A DNA stretch of 64,000 bases from Pseudoalteromonas rubra (lineage in GTDB: Bacteria; Pseudomonadota; Gammaproteobacteria; Enterobacterales; Alteromonadaceae). The stretch is taken from assembly GCF_001482385.1 (NCBI RefSeq), contig NZ_CP013612.1:558001-622000 (forward strand), in the 5' to 3' direction. This document shows positions 8,669-17,586 of the stretch, piece by piece; within the stretch, counting starts at the first letter, position 1; each line of letters begins with the position of its first letter. Under the pieces are notes generated by a model, which was not told where the DNA came from, did not search any database, and saw only the letters and a program-made list of their open reading frames with translations. The translations under genes were made by a program, and so were the position numbers.

Positions 8669-10588
8669 ATGGGTAAAATTATTGGAATCGATTTAGGTAC
8701 TACTAACTCTTGCGTAGCGGTACTTGATGGTGATAAGACACGCGTTATCGAAAACGCTGAAGGGGATCGTACAACGCCATCGGTTATTGCATTTACCGAA
8801 GAGGGCGAAACGTTAGTAGGTCAACCGGCAAAACGTCAGGCTGTGACTAACCCTCAAAACACACTTTATGCAATCAAGCGTTTGATTGGCCGTCGTTTTG
8901 AAGATGAAGAAGTTCAGCGTGACATCAGCATTATGCCATTTAAGATTGCTAAAGCAGATAATGGCGATGCCTGGGTTGAAGTACGCGGTGAGAAGCGCGC
9001 TGCACCTCAGATTTCTGCTGAAGTCTTGAAAAAGATGAAAAAGACAGCTGAGGATTTCCTTGGTGAAGAAGTAACTGAAGCGGTTATTACTGTTCCTGCT
9101 TACTTCAACGACTCACAGCGTCAGGCGACAAAAGATGCAGGTCGCATCGCTGGTCTTGATGTAAAACGTATTATCAACGAGCCAACAGCTGCGGCACTGG
9201 CCTATGGTATGGACAAAAAGCAGGGCGACAATGTTGTTGCTGTTTATGATCTGGGTGGTGGTACATTCGATATCTCGATCATCGAAATCGACGAAGTTGA
9301 AGGCGAGCATACGTTTGAAGTATTGGCGACCAATGGTGATACACACCTTGGTGGTGAAGACTTCGATAACCGTGTAATTAACTACCTGGTTGCTGAATTC
9401 AAGAAAGACCAGGGCATTGACCTGAAAACTGACCCGCTGGCAATGCAGCGTGTGAAAGAAGCAGCAGAAAAAGCAAAGATCGAGCTTTCATCTGCACAGC
9501 AGACAGAGGTGAATCTGCCTTACGTTACTGCTGATGCAACAGGTCCTAAGCACATGAACGTGAAGCTAACTCGTGCAAAACTTGAGTCACTGGTTGAAGA
9601 CCTGGTTGCACAGTCAATCGAGCCGCTGAAGCGTGCACTGGCTGACGCAGACCTGTCTGTAAACGATGTAAATGACATCATTCTGGTAGGTGGTCAAACA
9701 CGTATGCCACTGGTACAGAAGCAAGTAGCAGAGTTCTTCGGAAAAGAGCCTCGTAAGGACGTAAACCCTGATGAAGCGGTAGCAGTTGGTGCTGCGGTTC
9801 AAGGTGGTGTACTTGCAGGTGACGTGAAAGACGTCCTACTACTAGACGTTTGTCCTCTGTCTCTGGGTATTGAGACTATGGGTCAAGTCATGACTGCGCT
9901 TATTGAGAAAAACACGACTATTCCTACTAAGAAGTCGCAAACTTTCTCAACAGCTGAAGACAATCAGTCTGCGGTAACAATTCATGTACTGCAAGGTGAG
10001 CGTAAGCGTTCAAGTGACAACAAGTCACTTGGTCAGTTCAACCTGGAAGGTATTCGTCCTGCACAGCGCGGTGTACCACAGATTGAAGTAACCTTTGATG
10101 TTGATGCGGATGGTATCTTGCATGTGTCTGCGAAAGACAAAGACACAGGTAAAGAGCAGAAGATTACTATTCAGGCATCTTCAGGTCTGAGCGACGATGA
10201 AATTGAAAACATGGTTCGTGATGCCGAAGCGAATGCCGAGGAAGATAAGAAGTTCGAAGAACTAGTTGGCGCTCGTAACCAGGCTGATGCTTTGGTTCAC
10301 GCTACTCGCAAGCAAGTTGAAGAAGCAGGTGATGATCTTCCAGCTGACGACAAAACAGCGATTGAAGCAGCACTGTCTGAGCTAGAAACAGCCATTAAAG
10401 GCGAAAGCAAAGAAGAAATCGATGCTAAGACCCAGGCACTTGCAGAAAAATCTCAGAAGCTAATGGAAATTGCTCAGGCGAAAGCTCAGGCGCAACAAGC
10501 TGGCGGCGACGCAGGTGCGCAGCAAGCAAACAAGGCTGACGACGATGTAGTAGATGCCGAGTTTGAAGAAGTGAAAGACGACAAGTAA
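8669..10588 (+). CDS. dnaK: Molecular chaperone DnaK (Hsp70)
   Basis: 639 residues, the usual length. It begins [15 protein letters not shown] (phosphate-1 loop), with [11 protein letters not shown] (phosphate-2), the adenosine motif [10 protein letters not shown], the linker [17 protein letters not shown], the substrate-binding domain, and a C-terminal tail ending in acidic residues EEVKDDK. DnaK is the ATP-driven cytoplasmic chaperone working with DnaJ and GrpE. The ATG at 8669 has GGAGA seven bases upstream; an in-frame TTG at 8648 is not the start because family N-termini begin at MGKIIGID. dnaJ follows after 228 bases; grpE is not in the window. Confidence 0.98.
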   Translation: MGKIIGIDLGTTNSCVAVLDGDKTRVIENAEGDRTTPSVIAFTEEGETLVGQPAKRQAVTNPQNTLYAIKRLIGRRFEDEEVQRDISIMPFKIAKADNGDAWVEVRGEKRAAPQISAEVLKKMKKTAEDFLGEEVTEAVITVPAYFNDSQRQATKDAGRIAGLDVKRIINEPTAAALAYGMDKKQGDNVVAVYDLGGGTFDISIIEIDEVEGEHTFEVLATNGDTHLGGEDFDNRVINYLVAEFKKDQGIDLKTDPLAMQRVKEAAEKAKIELSSAQQTEVNLPYVTADATGPKHMNVKLTRAKLESLVEDLVAQSIEPLKRALADADLSVNDVNDIILVGGQTRMPLVQKQVAEFFGKEPRKDVNPDEAVAVGAAVQGGVLAGDVKDVLLLDVCPLSLGIETMGQVMTALIEKNTTIPTKKSQTFSTAEDNQSAVTIHVLQGERKRSSDNKSLGQFNLEGIRPAQRGVPQIEVTFDVDADGILHVSAKDKDTGKEQKITIQASSGLSDDEIENMVRDAEANAEEDKKFEELVGARNQADALVHATRKQVEEAGDDLPADDKTAIEAALSELETAIKGESKEEIDAKTQALAEKSQKLMEIAQAKAQAQQAGGDAGAQQANKADDDVVDAEFEEVKDDK

Positions 10589-10816
10589 TTGTTGACTTAT
10601 CAGTGCCCACAGGCTTAGCCTGCGGTGCTAAACAGGGCCTGTTTATCCTTCAAGTTCTAACGAATGGCAGAGGTAAGCAGGCTCTGACGTATTTAAATTT
10701 AGGCGATAAGTAGATTGCAGCGGAGCTGGCAAGTCTCGTAAGCAGCGCAATCAAACACGTATTCGCCAGGCGGTCATCACAATGGCTGATCGCTCAGTAA
10801 TAATTGTGTGAGAACT
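10589..10816. other. dnaK-dnaJ intergenic region
   Basis: 228 bases with no credible ORF. It holds a small hairpin, CAGGC-TTA-GCCTG at 10609-10621, without a following T-run. It may attenuate readthrough from dnaK to dnaJ rather than stop it. I saw no convincing second sigma-32 promoter. Confidence 0.4.
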
Positions 10817-11947
10817 ATGTCAAAACAAGACTATTACGACGTTCTTGGGGTATCAAAAGACGCCGGTGAACGTGACATTAAAAAGGCCTATAAACGACTT
10901 GCAATGAAGTATCACCCAGACAGAACTGCGGGCGATGCTGAGCTGGAAGCAAAGTTTAAGGAAGTAAAAGAAGCCTACGAAGTCTTATCAGATAGTCAAA
11001 AACGCCAGATGTATGATCAATACGGCCATGCTGCCTTTGAACAAAACGGTGGTGCAGGCCATGGTGGATTTGGCGGCGGTGCTGATTTTGGTGATATTTT
11101 CGGGGACGTATTCGGTGATATTTTTGGTGGCGGGAGACGTCAATCACGCCAGCAGCGCGGTGCAGATCTGCGGTATAGCTTAGATCTGAGCCTGGAAGAT
11201 GCTGTGCGAGGTAAAGAAGTCGAAATCCAGGTTCCGACTTGGGTGTCTTGTAAGCCTTGTGATGGTAGCGGCGCAAAATCAGGGTCTAAACCAAAGACAT
11301 GTCCTACCTGTCATGGTGCAGGTCAGGTCCAGATGAGACAAGGCTTCTTTGCCGTTCAGCAAACTTGTCCTACCTGTCAGGGAAGTGGGCAGGTTATTTC
11401 TGATCCATGTGATAGCTGTCATGGTCAGGGTCGTGTTGAAAAAACCAAAACATTGTCTGTTAAAATCCCTGCGGGTGTTGATACGGGCGACCGTATTAGG
11501 TTGTCTGGAGAAGGTGAAGCTGGCGTGCACGGCGCACCGGCAGGCGACTTGTATGTTCAGGTCAGTGTGAGAGAGCATCCGATCTTTGTTCGAGATGGCA
11601 ATAACCTATACTGTGAAGTACCTATCAGCTACACGACAGCGGCTTTGGGCGGTGAGATTGAAGTACCGACTCTCGATGGCCGTGCAAACCTTAAAGTACC
11701 GTCTGAGAGCCAGACAGGCAAGATGTTCCGTATGCGCGGCAAAGGCGTGAAATCGGTGCGTAGCGGTGCAGTGGGCGATTTGATTTGTAAAGTCGTGATC
11801 GAAACGCCGGTCAACCTCAATGAGAGACAAAAAGAATTGCTTAAGGAGCTCGAAGAGAGCATGGGTAGTGATGCTGGAAAAAACCGTCCGAAGGCACAAG
11901 GCTTCTTTGATGGGGTTAAGAAGTTCTTTGATGATCTGACAAAATAG
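10817..11947 (+). CDS. dnaJ: Co-chaperone DnaJ (Hsp40)
   Basis: 376 residues with the full type I layout: J domain with HPD at residues 33-35, a Gly/Phe-rich linker ([20 protein letters not shown]), four CxxCxGxG zinc repeats ([32 protein letters not shown]), then the beta-sandwich substrate domains and a short C-terminal dimerisation tail. It delivers unfolded proteins to DnaK and stimulates its ATPase. ATG 10817 gives the standard [12 protein letters not shown]; the GTG three codons earlier is not needed. It ends 43 bases before a strong terminator. Confidence 0.97.
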   Translation: MSKQDYYDVLGVSKDAGERDIKKAYKRLAMKYHPDRTAGDAELEAKFKEVKEAYEVLSDSQKRQMYDQYGHAAFEQNGGAGHGGFGGGADFGDIFGDVFGDIFGGGRRQSRQQRGADLRYSLDLSLEDAVRGKEVEIQVPTWVSCKPCDGSGAKSGSKPKTCPTCHGAGQVQMRQGFFAVQQTCPTCQGSGQVISDPCDSCHGQGRVEKTKTLSVKIPAGVDTGDRIRLSGEGEAGVHGAPAGDLYVQVSVREHPIFVRDGNNLYCEVPISYTTAALGGEIEVPTLDGRANLKVPSESQTGKMFRMRGKGVKSVRSGAVGDLICKVVIETPVNLNERQKELLKELEESMGSDAGKNRPKAQGFFDGVKKFFDDLTK

Positions 11948-11990
11948 TGTCAGGGCTTAACTTCTGAGCCAGCTGGCATAACAGAAAAAC

Positions 11991-12016
11991 AAAACGGCGC
12001 TTAACGGCGCCGTTTT
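11991..12016. terminator. Terminator after dnaJ, probably bidirectional
   Basis: AAAACGGCGC (11991-12000) pairs perfectly with GCGCCGTTTT (12007-12016) across a 6-base loop. The A-run and T-run on either side let it work for dnaJ and for the convergent small gene ending at 12020. Confidence 0.88.
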
Positions 12017-12019
12017 CTC

Positions 12020-12241
12020 TCAGTTTAACAACATGAGATAATCCATATCTCCAGTACACTTACATGCCAGTACTGTTCGACTGTGTCCTGTTAAAAGAAG
12101 CCCATCGGTACAGCCTAGTCGCTTACACTTGGACGCACAGGCCACACTGCTTTCCCAAAAATAATATTCGTTAGTCAAAAAAGACAAAGCAAAGTAGCTA
12201 ACCGCACATACGGCTGCGATACGAACAAGACCTTTGTTCAT
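12020..12241 (-). CDS. Small exported or membrane-anchored Cys-rich protein, 73 aa, unknown
   Basis: Begins MNKGLVRIAAVCAVSYFALS, one hydrophobic N-terminal segment that could be a signal peptide or a membrane anchor. The remaining ~50 residues contain five cysteines (ACASKCKRLGC and ACKC), as in small disulfide-bonded periplasmic proteins. ATG 12241 is preceded by GGGAGA at good spacing, which supports translation; a TTG at 12259 is less likely. I do not recognise a family. It sits convergent to dnaJ and shares its terminator. Confidence 0.6.
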   Translation of the reverse strand: MNKGLVRIAAVCAVSYFALSFLTNEYYFWESSVACASKCKRLGCTDGLLLTGHSRTVLACKCTGDMDYLMLLN

Positions 12242-12528
12242 AACGACTCTCCCGCGCAATAAAACAGTGCGTATAGAGTTAATAAGACTTTAGTCTAATT
12301 TGGCGTTTTGTCTACCTTAAGATAGGGTTAAAAGTAACTTGCGATAAATTATTTCCAACGTAAGCGCCCAAGCTTGTCATCAGCAGGTCAGCAAAGCCTT
12401 TGCAGGCACCTAACTTGTCGGCAACAAGGCGGCAATTTTCTCATCTTAGATCGTTAATTATCCAAATGGATTTTAATGTTGATGAAGCAGAATCGATTTT
12501 TCGATGATAAGGGACAGGAAACGCCAGT

Positions 12529-12987
12529 ATGACACCCGCTATTCAATTACTTAAAAAGCATAAGGTCAGCTTTGAAGTACTTAAGTTCGAACACGACCCG
12601 AACATCACTGAGTTTGCACAGGAAGCGACTCAGGCATTGGCCTTGGCACCGGACAAAGTATTTAAAACGCTGGTTATTAGCGTAGATGGCAGGCTCAATG
12701 TTGCAGTTACACCTGCTACTCAATTGGTTGACTTAAAAGCGTTTGCTAAAAGCTGCAAAGGCAAAAAAGCGCAACTTGCAACGCAACAACAAGCTGAGAA
12801 TGCAACAGGGTACCAGCTGGGCGGGATCAGCCCCTTTGCGCACAAAAAACGTTTGCCAGTTATCTTACACAACTCTGCGCTCACTTATGACACGATCTAC
12901 GTCAGTGGCGGTCGACGCGGCTTAGAGCTGGCGCTCAGTCCGACAGCACTTACAGCATTGTGCTCAGCCCAGGTTGCTGATTTTTAA
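12529..12987 (+). CDS. ybaK: Cys-tRNA(Pro)/Cys-tRNA(Cys) deacylase YbaK
   Basis: 152 residues of the YbaK/EbsC family. Seen: the N-terminal MTPAIQLLKKHKVSFE, the catalytic-lysine region DKVFKTLVI, and the C-terminal GGISPFAHKKRLPV and GGRRGLELALSP signatures that line the pocket. YbaK hydrolyses Cys mischarged on tRNA(Pro) in trans. Stand-alone gene; GACAGGAAA lies just before the ATG. The 287 bases upstream hold no ORF or obvious site that I can name. Confidence 0.93.
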   Translation: MTPAIQLLKKHKVSFEVLKFEHDPNITEFAQEATQALALAPDKVFKTLVISVDGRLNVAVTPATQLVDLKAFAKSCKGKKAQLATQQQAENATGYQLGGISPFAHKKRLPVILHNSALTYDTIYVSGGRRGLELALSPTALTALCSAQVADF

Positions 12988-13223
12988 GCCATCTATTGTT
13001 TATCCCGTATATGTCCTTTTCTCAGTGAACGAGATAGCATTTCGTTTTAAACTTCTGTTCTGAACAAAAAATGGCCAATCGGGTGATTTCAGCGAACACT
13101 TGTAAGCTATTAATTATTTAGTAATTTTTTTAATAACCCAGATCTTTCAGTAAAAAAGCCGTTAAAAAATAGCATAGAGCAATTGATCTAAACGGAAATT
13201 TATGCCGTAATGTAACTATATCA

Positions 13224-13240
13224 ATCTGGTCGGATGAGTT
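13224..13240. promoter_or_regulatory. Probable FadR operator over the fadE ribosome binding site
   Basis: ATCTGGTCGGATGAGTT agrees at 14 of 17 positions with the palindrome AACTGGTCnGACCAGTT, the FadR consensus. It ends five bases before the fadE ATG and overlaps its Shine-Dalgarno-like GGATGAG. This position fits repression of fadE relieved by long-chain acyl-CoA, as in E. coli. FadR itself is not in the window. Confidence 0.68.
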
Positions 13241-13244
13241 TATT

Positions 13245-15497
13245 ATGAGTTTAAGAACACAACTAAGAAAAATATTGCCAAGCATTTCGGTGACTGAACA
13301 AGAGGCACTCGATGCGGGTGATGTATGGCTTGAAGGCTCAATCTATCGCGGGAAACCAGACTTTGACGCATTGCGTGCGGTGCCGGAAGCCAAATTAAAC
13401 AGCGAAGAGCAAGCGTTTTTGGATGGGCCCGTACAAGAATTAATGGCGATGATCGATGATTCTGTGATCCAGAACGAGAAGCACTTGCCAGAGCATATTT
13501 TAGAATTTTTGAAAAAAGAACGCTTCTTCTCTTTGATTATCCCCAAAGAGTATGGTGGCAGAGAGTTTAGTCCGTATGCGAATTCAACCATTGTAGGCAC
13601 CATAGCGACAAAATCGTCTGCGGTTGCGGTTACAGTCATGGTCCCAAACTCTTTGGGACCTGGTGAGTTACTCATGCACTATGGAACCAAAGAGCAGCAG
13701 GCGCATTACCTGCCAAGGCTTGCCAATGGAACCGACATTCCCTGTTTTGCCTTGACTAGTCCAGAAGCGGGTTCTGACGCAGGTGGCATTCCAGATCAGG
13801 GTATTGTCACTAAAGGTCAATACAATGGCGAAGAAGTGTTGGGTCTGGAAGTAACCTGGGACAAACGTTACATCACGCTTGCGCCTATCGCGACAGTATT
13901 AGGTTTGGCATTTAAAGTACTTGATCCGGAGGGCTTGCTTGGTGGCAAAGAGTCTTTGGGAATTACCTGTGCGTTGATCCCTAAATCGCACCCGGGTGTT
14001 GAGCTGGGCAACCGCCACGATCCTATGGGTATCCGCTTCTACAACGGTACTACTCGCGGCGAAAAAGTATTTATTCCAATGGATTTCATTATTGGCGGTC
14101 AGAAAAATATTGGTCGCGGGTGGCAGATGTTAGTTAGCTGTCTGGGTGCTGGGCGTGGTATTTCTTTGCCAGCGCTTGGCGTATCTACCAGTCAGGTTGC
14201 ATTGAAGTCGGCGTCAGAGTACGCGGCGGTACGTGAGCAATTCGGGCTGGCAATCGGTCAGTTTGAGGGGATCCAGGAAAAGCTGGCCGACATCGCTGGC
14301 AAAACTTATCTTCAGGAAGCGATGCGTGTACTGACAACAGAAGGTCTTGGTATGGGTCTAAAACCGTCGGTTGTAACAGCAATTGCAAAATACCACATGA
14401 CGGAAACTGGCCGGGATGTGTTGGATTCAGCCATGGATATTTTGGCCGGTAAGGCCATCCAGAACGGTCCGCAAAATACGCTGGCCAGCGGTTATGTTGC
14501 ACAGCCAATCGCGATTACCGTAGAAGGAGCTAACATCCTTACTCGTAACCTGATGATTTTCGGTCAGGGGGTTATGCGTTGTCACCCTTATCTGCAATCA
14601 ATGGTTGAGGCAATTCACAGCGAAGAAGCTGATGCTGATAAAACCTTTAATAAGATTTTGCGTAAGACAGTAGGGTATAGTGTTGCGAACAGTCTGCGCG
14701 CATTTAAACTGGGACTATTGCCATTTACTGCCAGCAGTAACTCAAGCTTGCCAGAAGTACAGGCCTACGAAAAAGCAGCACAGCGTTTGTCTGCTAAGCT
14801 GGCTGTGTATGCTGATTTCTCTTTGCTGGTTCTGGGTGGCAAGCTTAAGCAAGCTGAAATGTTATCTGCCCGTTTAGGTGATGTGATGAGTTATTTGTAC
14901 GCTGCTATGGCTTCTATCAAGTATTACGAGCAGAAAGTGGCAGTGACAGACCGTGAAGCTGCGGCGCCTTATTTCCATTACGCAACACGCTATGCATTAG
15001 TTGAAGCCGAGCAGGCCTTACATAAGTTCCTGGATAACTTCCCGGCGCCTGGTACACGTAAATTCATGCGAGTGTTAACCATGCAGTTTGGTCACTCAAT
15101 GCCACGAATTAACGATGATATGGTACGAGAGTTGGCAACGGCAGCGCAATTGGATACTTCATTTAAGGCTCAGTTAACGCATCTGGTTAAACCACAAGCT
15201 GGTGATGGCCACGATATTAATGAACAGGCTTATAAGGCTAAGATTGCTTGTCTTGATCTGTTAGGTAAAGTTAAGCGCGCACTTAAAAAGCGTGAGATTA
15301 AAGCCGGGGTTCGTTTTTACGAAACACTGGATAATGCACTGATTGCTAAGGTCATCAACGAAACGGAATATGCTCAGTTGATTGACTACAATCGTAAGCG
15401 AGAAAAAGCAATCCGGGTTGACGAATTTGATTTCGATCTTAACCTGCTGGATGAAGTCGGTTCGCTGAATGACGTAAAATCGGCAGTAAATCAATAA
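13245..15497 (+). CDS. fadE: Acyl-CoA dehydrogenase FadE
   Basis: 750 residues with an acyl-CoA dehydrogenase core (residues ~75-470) and the long C-terminal DUF1974 domain that marks the FadE/YafH branch. Core motifs include CFALTSPEAGSDAGGI (FAD and substrate region) and ALGVSTSQVALKSASEYAAV. The E. coli enzyme is ~814 residues with an extra N-terminal hydrophobic part, which is missing here. FadE carries out the first, FAD-dependent step of fatty-acid beta-oxidation. Monocistronic, with a FadR-like operator upstream and a strong terminator downstream. Confidence 0.92.
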   Translation: MSLRTQLRKILPSISVTEQEALDAGDVWLEGSIYRGKPDFDALRAVPEAKLNSEEQAFLDGPVQELMAMIDDSVIQNEKHLPEHILEFLKKERFFSLIIPKEYGGREFSPYANSTIVGTIATKSSAVAVTVMVPNSLGPGELLMHYGTKEQQAHYLPRLANGTDIPCFALTSPEAGSDAGGIPDQGIVTKGQYNGEEVLGLEVTWDKRYITLAPIATVLGLAFKVLDPEGLLGGKESLGITCALIPKSHPGVELGNRHDPMGIRFYNGTTRGEKVFIPMDFIIGGQKNIGRGWQMLVSCLGAGRGISLPALGVSTSQVALKSASEYAAVREQFGLAIGQFEGIQEKLADIAGKTYLQEAMRVLTTEGLGMGLKPSVVTAIAKYHMTETGRDVLDSAMDILAGKAIQNGPQNTLASGYVAQPIAITVEGANILTRNLMIFGQGVMRCHPYLQSMVEAIHSEEADADKTFNKILRKTVGYSVANSLRAFKLGLLPFTASSNSSLPEVQAYEKAAQRLSAKLAVYADFSLLVLGGKLKQAEMLSARLGDVMSYLYAAMASIKYYEQKVAVTDREAAAPYFHYATRYALVEAEQALHKFLDNFPAPGTRKFMRVLTMQFGHSMPRINDDMVRELATAAQLDTSFKAQLTHLVKPQAGDGHDINEQAYKAKIACLDLLGKVKRALKKREIKAGVRFYETLDNALIAKVINETEYAQLIDYNRKREKAIRVDEFDFDLNLLDEVGSLNDVKSAVNQ

Positions 15498-15522
15498 ATT
15501 AAATTGTAAGTTAGTCTCTTTC

Positions 15523-15548
15523 AAGCCCCGTTCATTCGGGGCTTTTTT
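15523..15548 (+). terminator. Rho-independent terminator after fadE
   Basis: AAGCCCCG (15523-15530) pairs with CGGGGCTT (15537-15544) across a 6-base loop, followed by a T-run. Confidence 0.9.
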
Positions 15549-15649
15549 GTGACTGCGCAGCGGCACAGTGTCTGGGGAGAGTTGGGTGGACGTGTTACAC
15601 TGTTTATGAAAGTTTATCGGTAAATGTCACTAGAATCTCAAGGAGCGCC

Positions 15650-16603
15650 ATGTCAACCTCCGCACTTGTCTCGCATGTTATGACCATGCTTGTGGACACA
15701 CAGCAAGCCCAGGCATTATGGAGTGGCTGTGGATACATTCACAAATTTACTTATCAGGGTGAGTTGCTCGTTGCGAAAGTGGCCACTGTACCAGCACAAC
15801 TGGCGCACCGCCATATAACCCAGAGCCCCCATTCTTTGCGTCGGAAATATCAATCTTATGCGAAGGAATTGAACTTTTATCGACACACAGGGCAGCGTTA
15901 TACCTCAGTTTGCACATTGCCTGAGGTTAAAGCGTTGGCACATCAGAACGAGGTTTTTATTCTGGTGCTCAGTGATTTTGAAACACAGGGATACCGCAAT
16001 GTAAGTGCAGCTTCTCGCGTCCATCTTGACTACATGCTTACTTGGCTCGCACGCTTTCATGCGGTTGGACTTGTTGACCCTGATGTACTGACAGGGTATG
16101 CGCGGGGAAACTACTGGCATCTGGATACACGTCCGGATGAATTTGAGCGTATGGCTTCCGGTGAGCTTAAAAATAGTGCACAAGCAATCAACCAAAGGTT
16201 ACTTGATTGTCCTTATCAAACTTTAATTCATGGCGATGCGAAACTAGCCAACTTCGCGTTTAGCTCAAAGCAGGCATTGGGTTATGACTTTCAGCATGTT
16301 GGTCTGGGAGTTGGCATAGCTGATGTAATGCTACTCTTGACCAGTATATATAGTGGCCGAGAACTCGAAACACAGGCACGGGCGTGTCTGGATAGTTATT
16401 TTGAGCAATTAGGCCGTGCTTTGTCCGTGAGCTGGTCGGCCGAGCGAATTGTCGAGCTAGAGAAAAGCTGGCGGGAGTTATGGCCCTATGTGTGGGCTGA
16501 TTTCCAGCGTTTTTTAATGGGTTGGAAGCCTGATCATCAAAAACTGACCGCTTACATGTTTTCTCAGAGCGAATTATGTCTTGCGCAACTTGGTGAGGTG
16601 TGA
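15650..16603 (+). CDS. APH-fold small-molecule kinase (ecdysteroid-kinase-like/aminoglycoside phosphotransferase family)
   Basis: 317 residues with the catalytic loop LIHGDAKLANF (His194, Asp196, Asn201) and the metal-binding Asp213 in GYDFQHVGLG. The 'DFQ' form after the catalytic loop is typical of the EcKinase/DUF1679 side of the APH superfamily rather than true drug-resistance enzymes. The predicted reaction is ATP-dependent phosphorylation of a small hydroxylated molecule; the substrate is unknown. AAGGAG precedes the ATG. The stop overlaps the start of a DMT transporter (TGATG), so the two proteins are made together. Confidence 0.82.
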   Translation: MSTSALVSHVMTMLVDTQQAQALWSGCGYIHKFTYQGELLVAKVATVPAQLAHRHITQSPHSLRRKYQSYAKELNFYRHTGQRYTSVCTLPEVKALAHQNEVFILVLSDFETQGYRNVSAASRVHLDYMLTWLARFHAVGLVDPDVLTGYARGNYWHLDTRPDEFERMASGELKNSAQAINQRLLDCPYQTLIHGDAKLANFAFSSKQALGYDFQHVGLGVGIADVMLLLTSIYSGRELETQARACLDSYFEQLGRALSVSWSAERIVELEKSWRELWPYVWADFQRFLMGWKPDHQKLTAYMFSQSELCLAQLGEV

Positions 16604-17415
16604 TGCTGAGTGCGTTAATAAGTGCAATCTGCTGGGCTTGTTTTGACTTTTTACGGAAGCAGCTGGCTCAGCAGGTCAGTGCACCTTTGATGTCTGTCAT
16701 TTTCAGCTTGCTGGTATTGCCTGGCTACCTCATTTACTGGGGGGGCTTACAAGCGCCTTTGCCAGAAGCTGAGTATTTCGTTCCGGGCATGATAAGTGGT
16801 TTACTCGCGGCTATTGGGAGTGTGTGTTTTATTCGTGGCCTGGCAGTTGGCAAAATTGCTGTGATGTTGCCACTGCTTTGTGTAACGCCTGTCGTGTCTG
16901 GAGCGTTTGCCTGGATATGGCTAGGTGAGCCGCTCGCTGAGAGTCAGGTGCTGGCCTTAGGTGCTATTACTCTGGGCTCTTTCATACTGCAAGGTGGCAG
17001 GTTTGCGATCCGCGAGCCGGGCGCCGGGTATGTCCTGATAACAGCCTTGTGTTGGGGAATGTGCATCGTGTTCGACAAACAGGCCCTGCAATATGCTGCA
17101 GTAAGCTTTCATTTGATTTTTCTTACTGCTTCAGTGGCACTAATCAATGGGATGATTTTCAGGCCTAAGTTAAGCGCCTGTGTACTGTTGAAATATAAAT
17201 GGCAATGGGCAGGAGCTGCATTGGTGTTTGCCTTCGCTGTGTTGTGTCAGCTGGTTGCTTTGCAACAGTTACAGCCAGGCGTAATGGAGGCAATTAAACG
17301 TGCAATCGGTATTACCAGTGCGGCATTACTTGGGGTGTACTTCTATAAGGAAACACTTAAACACTATCAATGGTTAAGTATCGCCGTCATTTTGATCGGC
17401 ACTGTCTCTTTGTAA
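16603..17415 (+). CDS. EamA/DMT-family transporter
   Basis: 270 residues, almost entirely hydrophobic with about ten membrane helices in two EamA repeats (split near residue 135). The end of repeat one reads VVSGAFAWIWLGEPLAESQV, the 'LGE' phrase common to DMT carriers, and repeat two ends with a matching YFYKETLKHYQW. Family members move amino acids, nucleotide sugars, choline or other metabolites. I chose ATG 16603, which shares its A with the TGA of the kinase gene, over the GTG one codon earlier. Substrate is likely tied to that of the upstream kinase (inference). Confidence 0.85.
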   Translation: MLSALISAICWACFDFLRKQLAQQVSAPLMSVIFSLLVLPGYLIYWGGLQAPLPEAEYFVPGMISGLLAAIGSVCFIRGLAVGKIAVMLPLLCVTPVVSGAFAWIWLGEPLAESQVLALGAITLGSFILQGGRFAIREPGAGYVLITALCWGMCIVFDKQALQYAAVSFHLIFLTASVALINGMIFRPKLSACVLLKYKWQWAGAALVFAFAVLCQLVALQQLQPGVMEAIKRAIGITSAALLGVYFYKETLKHYQWLSIAVILIGTVSL

Positions 17416-17521
17416 TTGATACCAATTTCACTTAATACCTGTTCTATTTGAAGGAGCAAATATGACGCTAACTGTGTTAAAGCTTCTCATTTAGAACACC
17501 TAATTAAGCAAATAGGTATAA
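17415..17521. repeat. Palindromic repeat-like element (MITE/REP-type candidate)
   Basis: AT-rich block opening ATTGATACCAATTTCACTTA. It contains nested imperfect inverted repeats: GTTCTATTTGAAG (17441-17453) against CTTCTCATTTAGAAC (17483-17497), and TTAATACCT/ATTTG (17432-17450) against CAAATAGGTATAA (17509-17521). The GATACCAATT/GGTAT ends recall small dispersed palindromic repeats of Alteromonadales. No second copy is visible in this window, so the repeat status is inferred. Confidence 0.45.
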
Positions 17522-17545
17522 GGAGCAAGCTTGTTTGCTTGCTCC
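17522..17545. terminator. Strong hairpin between convergent genes
   Basis: GGAGCAAGC (17522-17530) pairs perfectly with GCTTGCTCC (17537-17545) across TTGTTT. There is no T-run on either side, so it may be a bidirectional pause/terminator or RNA-end stabiliser between the DMT transporter and the subtilase gene. Confidence 0.55.
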
Positions 17546-17586
17546 AGGAGCGACAACCTCATCCATGAGCGCTGCCTTATATTGAT

